Source: Pseudomonadota bacterium (GTDB taxonomy: Bacteria; Pseudomonadota; Alphaproteobacteria; Azospirillales; Azospirillaceae). Taken from it: a stretch of 16,622 nucleotides of DNA. How positions within the stretch are numbered: position 1 is the first letter of the stretch; each line of letters starts with the position of its first letter. The stretch covers positions 1 through 16,622 of the forward strand of contig JAEYPE010000258.1 of the NCBI GenBank assembly GCA_023411035.1, read 5' to 3'. Made by a program: the position numbers and the translations under genes. The notes beneath the pieces were generated by a model that saw only the letters and a program-made list of their open reading frames with translations, was not told the DNA's origin and did no database searches. Below, one piece after another: positions 14,285 through 16,622 of this stretch.

Positions 14285-15661
14285 GTGAAGGTCATCGTAT
14301 GCGGAGCCGGGCAGGTCGGCTCGAACATCGCGCGCTATCTGGCGTCGGAGGGCAACAACGTCACCGTGATCGACCATTCGCCGGAACTCATCCAGCGGAT
14401 CAGCGACACGCTGGACGTTCAGGCCATGGTCGGCCACGCCTCCCACCCCGACGTGCTGGAGGCGGCGGGGGCGGGCGAGACCGACATGATCATCGCGGTC
14501 ACCCAGGCCGACGAGATCAACATGGTCGCCTGCGAGGTGGCGCACGCCCTGTTCAAGGTGCCGACCAAGATCGCCCGCGTCCGCAACCAGAGCTATCTGA
14601 AGCCGATCTGGGCGGACCTGTTCAGCCGCGATCACATGCCGATCGACGTCATCATCTCGCCGGAGATCGCGGTGGCGCGGGCCATCGCCCGCCGGCTCCA
14701 GGTGCCGGGCGCCTTCGACATGATCCCGCTGGCCGACGGCAAGGTCCGCGTGGTCGGCGTGCTCTGCACGGAAAGCTGCCCGGTGCTGCACACGCCGCTG
14801 CGCCAGTTGACCGGCCTGTTTCCCGATCTGGGGCTGGAGGTGGTGGCGATCATCCGCGACGACCGCTCCTTCATTCCGGGCGGCGACGACCACATGCTGC
14901 CCGGCGACGAGGTGTATTTCGTCTGCGACAACCGCCATCTCAGCCGCTCCATGGCCGCCTTCGGCCATGAGGAGGTGGAGGCCCGCCGGATCATCATCCT
15001 GGGCGGCGGCAACATCGGCCTCTGTCTGGCGGAGGAACTGGAGGCGAAATACCCCCATGTCGCCGTCCGCATCATCGAAGTAAACCGCACCCGCGCCCAA
15101 TTCGTGGCCCAGCAGCTTTCGCGCACCATGGTGCTGCACGGCGACGGGCTGGACCCGGAGATCCTGGAGGAAGCCAACGTCCGCGCCACCGAAACGGTGG
15201 TCGCCGTGACCAACGACGACGAGGGCAACATCCTGTCCTCGCTCCTCGCCAAGCGGCACGGGGCGAAACGCGCCATCACCCTGATCAACAAGGCGTCCTA
15301 CGGCTCTCTGGTGTCGCCGCTGGGGATCGACGCGGTGGTCAGCCCGCGCGCCATCACGGTTTCCAACATCCTCCAATACGTCCGGCGGGGCCGCATCCGC
15401 GCGGTGCACAGCCTGCGCGACGGCTTCGCCGAGGTGATCGAGGCGGAGGCGCTGGAAACCTCCGCGGTGGTCAACACGCCCCTGCGGGAGGTGAACCTGC
15501 CCTCCGGCGTCATCGTCGGGGCCATCGTGCGCGGCGACGAGGTCATCATCCCGCGCCCCAACACGGTGATCCGCCCGAAGGACCGCGTCATCATCCTCGC
15601 CACCGCCGGCCAAGTGAAGAAGGTGGAGAAGATGTTCGCCGTCCGGCTTGAATTTTTCTGA
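14285..15661 (+). CDS. trkA: Trk potassium uptake protein TrkA
   Basis: TrkA is the NAD(H)-binding cytoplasmic regulatory subunit of the Trk potassium transporter; it works with the membrane subunit TrkH/TrkG, which is not in this window. The protein has 458 residues, the same as the classic double-domain TrkA. It has two RCK halves: the first begins with the Rossmann motif GAGQVG (7-12) and continues with VIDHSPE, the second with GGGNIG (240-245) and IIEVNRTRA. Each half ends in a TrkA-C domain, the second in the segment with LPSGVIVGAIVRGDEVIIPRP. The start is a GTG at 14285 preceded by a purine-rich ribosome site (GGAAGG, 14277-14282). It lies 25 bp after ntrX and is likely in the same transcript, an arrangement common in alphaproteobacteria. 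Confidence 0.96.
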   Translation: MKVIVCGAGQVGSNIARYLASEGNNVTVIDHSPELIQRISDTLDVQAMVGHASHPDVLEAAGAGETDMIIAVTQADEINMVACEVAHALFKVPTKIARVRNQSYLKPIWADLFSRDHMPIDVIISPEIAVARAIARRLQVPGAFDMIPLADGKVRVVGVLCTESCPVLHTPLRQLTGLFPDLGLEVVAIIRDDRSFIPGGDDHMLPGDEVYFVCDNRHLSRSMAAFGHEEVEARRIIILGGGNIGLCLAEELEAKYPHVAVRIIEVNRTRAQFVAQQLSRTMVLHGDGLDPEILEEANVRATETVVAVTNDDEGNILSSLLAKRHGAKRAITLINKASYGSLVSPLGIDAVVSPRAITVSNILQYVRRGRIRAVHSLRDGFAEVIEAEALETSAVVNTPLREVNLPSGVIVGAIVRGDEVIIPRPNTVIRPKDRVIILATAGQVKKVEKMFAVRLEFF

Positions 15662-15677
15662 TCGTCTCCCGTATCGT
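15648..15677 (+). promoter_or_regulatory. Candidate promoter for the aminotransferase gene
   Basis: TTGAAT (15648-15653) at the very end of trkA and TATCGT (15672-15677) are 18 bp apart. A start near 15684 would give a leader of about 20 nt. A short inverted repeat TTTTGG-N7-CCAAAA (15677-15695) lies across the predicted start point. The 42-bp gap alone does not exclude read-through from trkA. Confidence 0.35.
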
Positions 15678-15703
15678 TTTGGCTACCAACCAAAAGAACA
15701 TCC

Positions 15704-16564
15704 ATGGCTCGATGGGCATACGTCAACGGCCGCTACCTGCCGCACCGGCAGGCGGCGGTCCATGTGGAAGACCGCGGCTTTCAGTTCGCCGACGGCGTCT
15801 ATGAGGTGGTCACCCTCCTCGACGGGCGCTTCGCGGACCTGGATGGCCATATGGAGCGTCTGGGCCGCAGCCTGTCGGAACTGCGCATGGGCTGGCCCGC
15901 GCCCCCGCGCGTCGTGACGATGATCGCCCGCGAGTTGGTGCGGCGGAACGGCGTGGTCAACGGTTCGCTCTACATCCAGGTCACCCGCGGCGTGGCCCCG
16001 CGCGACTTCAAATTCCCCGCGGACACCTCGCCGACCCTGGTGATGACCGTGAAGCGCGTCACCGCCTTCGCCAAACCGGAACAGCTTGAGAAGGGCGTGG
16101 CCGTCGTCACCGTGCCCGACATCCGCTGGGGCCGCCGCGACATCAAGACCGTGGGGCTGCTGGCTCCGGTCCTGGCGAAGCAGCAGGCCGCCGAATCGGG
16201 CGCCTACGAGGCGTGGCTGATCGACCCGGACGGCACGGTGACGGAGGGCTCGTCCTCCAACGCCTGGATCGTCACGCGGGACGGCGTTCTGGTGACCCGC
16301 GCCCCATCGGAAAAGATTCTGAACGGCATCACCCGCCTGTCGCTTCTGCGGCTGGCCCGCGAGCGCGGCATTCCGGTGGAGGAGCGCAGCTTCACCGTGG
16401 AGGAGGCGCTCGCCGCCAGCGAGGCGTTCGTGTCTTCCGCCGGCACCTTCGCGCTGCCGGTGACCCGCATCGACGGCAAGCCGGTGGGCGAGGGCAGGCC
16501 AGGGCCGGTCGCCACGACGCTGCGGCAAGCCTATCTGGATTATGTGGCCGGGAGGGTGTCGTGA
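15704..16564 (+). CDS. dat: D-amino acid aminotransferase (class IV, PLP)
   Basis: This is a fold-type IV PLP aminotransferase of 286 residues, the D-amino acid aminotransferase subgroup, which interconverts D-alanine and other D-amino acids with 2-oxo acids and can supply D-glutamate for peptidoglycan. The N-terminal pattern VNGRYLPHRQAAVHVEDRGFQFADGVYEV is characteristic of this subgroup, taken in two parts: residues 7-16 and 17-35. The PLP lysine is K148 in RRDIKTVGLLAPVLAK, close to the Lys145 position of the Bacillus enzyme. The TEGSSSNAW segment forms the cofactor phosphate site. Substrate choice among class IV enzymes cannot be settled from sequence alone; a branched-chain or aminodeoxychorismate-lyase type is less likely. 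The ribosome site is weak (AAAAGAA, 15692-15698). Its stop overlaps the next gene's GTG by 4 nt (GTGA). Confidence 0.88.
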   Translation: MARWAYVNGRYLPHRQAAVHVEDRGFQFADGVYEVVTLLDGRFADLDGHMERLGRSLSELRMGWPAPPRVVTMIARELVRRNGVVNGSLYIQVTRGVAPRDFKFPADTSPTLVMTVKRVTAFAKPEQLEKGVAVVTVPDIRWGRRDIKTVGLLAPVLAKQQAAESGAYEAWLIDPDGTVTEGSSSNAWIVTRDGVLVTRAPSEKILNGITRLSLLRLARERGIPVEERSFTVEEALAASEAFVSSAGTFALPVTRIDGKPVGEGRPGPVATTLRQAYLDYVAGRVS

Positions 16565-16622
16565 CCGCCGCCGTGATCGACCGTCCGCCCGTTCTGCCGC
16601 GCGCCGTCCTGTACGACTGGGA
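16561..16622 (+). CDS. HAD-family hydrolase, 5' end only
   Basis: A reading frame starts at GTG 16561, overlapping the aminotransferase stop, with GGGAGGG (16550-16556) as ribosome site. Only 20 codons are visible (MTAAVIDRPPVLPRAVLYDW plus the first two bases of a GA-type codon). The end, VLYDW followed by an Asp or Glu codon, looks like the first motif of HAD phosphatases, hhhhDxDxT, where the first Asp is the nucleophile. The call rests on this motif and on coupling with the upstream gene. Confidence 0.5.
   Translation, partial: MTAAVIDRPPVLPRAVLYDW

Overview
This is GC-rich chromosomal DNA from an alphaproteobacterium, most likely Azospirillum or a close relative in the Rhodospirillales/Azospirillales. 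The strongest argument is the gene order nifR3(dusB)-ntrB-ntrC-ntrY-ntrX-trkA. A nifR3-like-ntrB-ntrC operon is known from Azospirillum brasilense, and an ntrBC-ntrYX-trkA block is typical of alphaproteobacteria. The fused ispDF gene and the alphaproteobacterial type of pyruvate dehydrogenase E2/E3 agree. The genus is inferred from gene order and protein character; no database was searched. Nearly all of the window is ordinary core genome. I see no insertion sequence, prophage, CRISPR array, rRNA or tRNA.

Left part (1-3882, + strand): the 3' part of the pyruvate dehydrogenase E2 gene (pdhC), lpdA for the E3 subunit, then after a 233-bp gap with a GC-rich hairpin and a candidate promoter, lipA (lipoyl synthase) and a RatA/Coq10-like START-domain gene. 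E2 needs the lipoyl cofactor that LipA makes, so the layout is functionally coherent.

Middle (3893-6636): cinA/pncC and the bifunctional isoprenoid gene ispDF lie on the minus strand, convergent with ratA. A divergent region of about 210 bp separates ispDF from a plus-strand gene for a YpjD/CcsA-type membrane protein. The ispDF start codon lies inside a perfect 14-bp tandem duplication.

Right part (6761-16564, + strand): the nitrogen regulation block. dusB/nifR3, ntrB and ntrC are translationally coupled by 1- and 4-nt overlaps. A 186-bp gap with several overlapping inverted repeats precedes ntrY; ntrX overlaps ntrY by 11 bp; trkA follows after 25 bp. A D-amino acid aminotransferase gene comes next, overlapping by 4 nt a gene that runs off the window and begins like a HAD-family hydrolase.

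How the genes work together: NtrB/NtrC is the classic soluble nitrogen-sensing kinase with its sigma-54 activator. NtrY/NtrX is the paralogous membrane kinase and response regulator, but this NtrX lacks the GAFTGA sigma-54 contact loop. I found no convincing undescribed system. The most worthwhile leads are the structured ntrY leader, the duplicated ispDF start and two operator-like palindromes at the lipA and dusB promoters.
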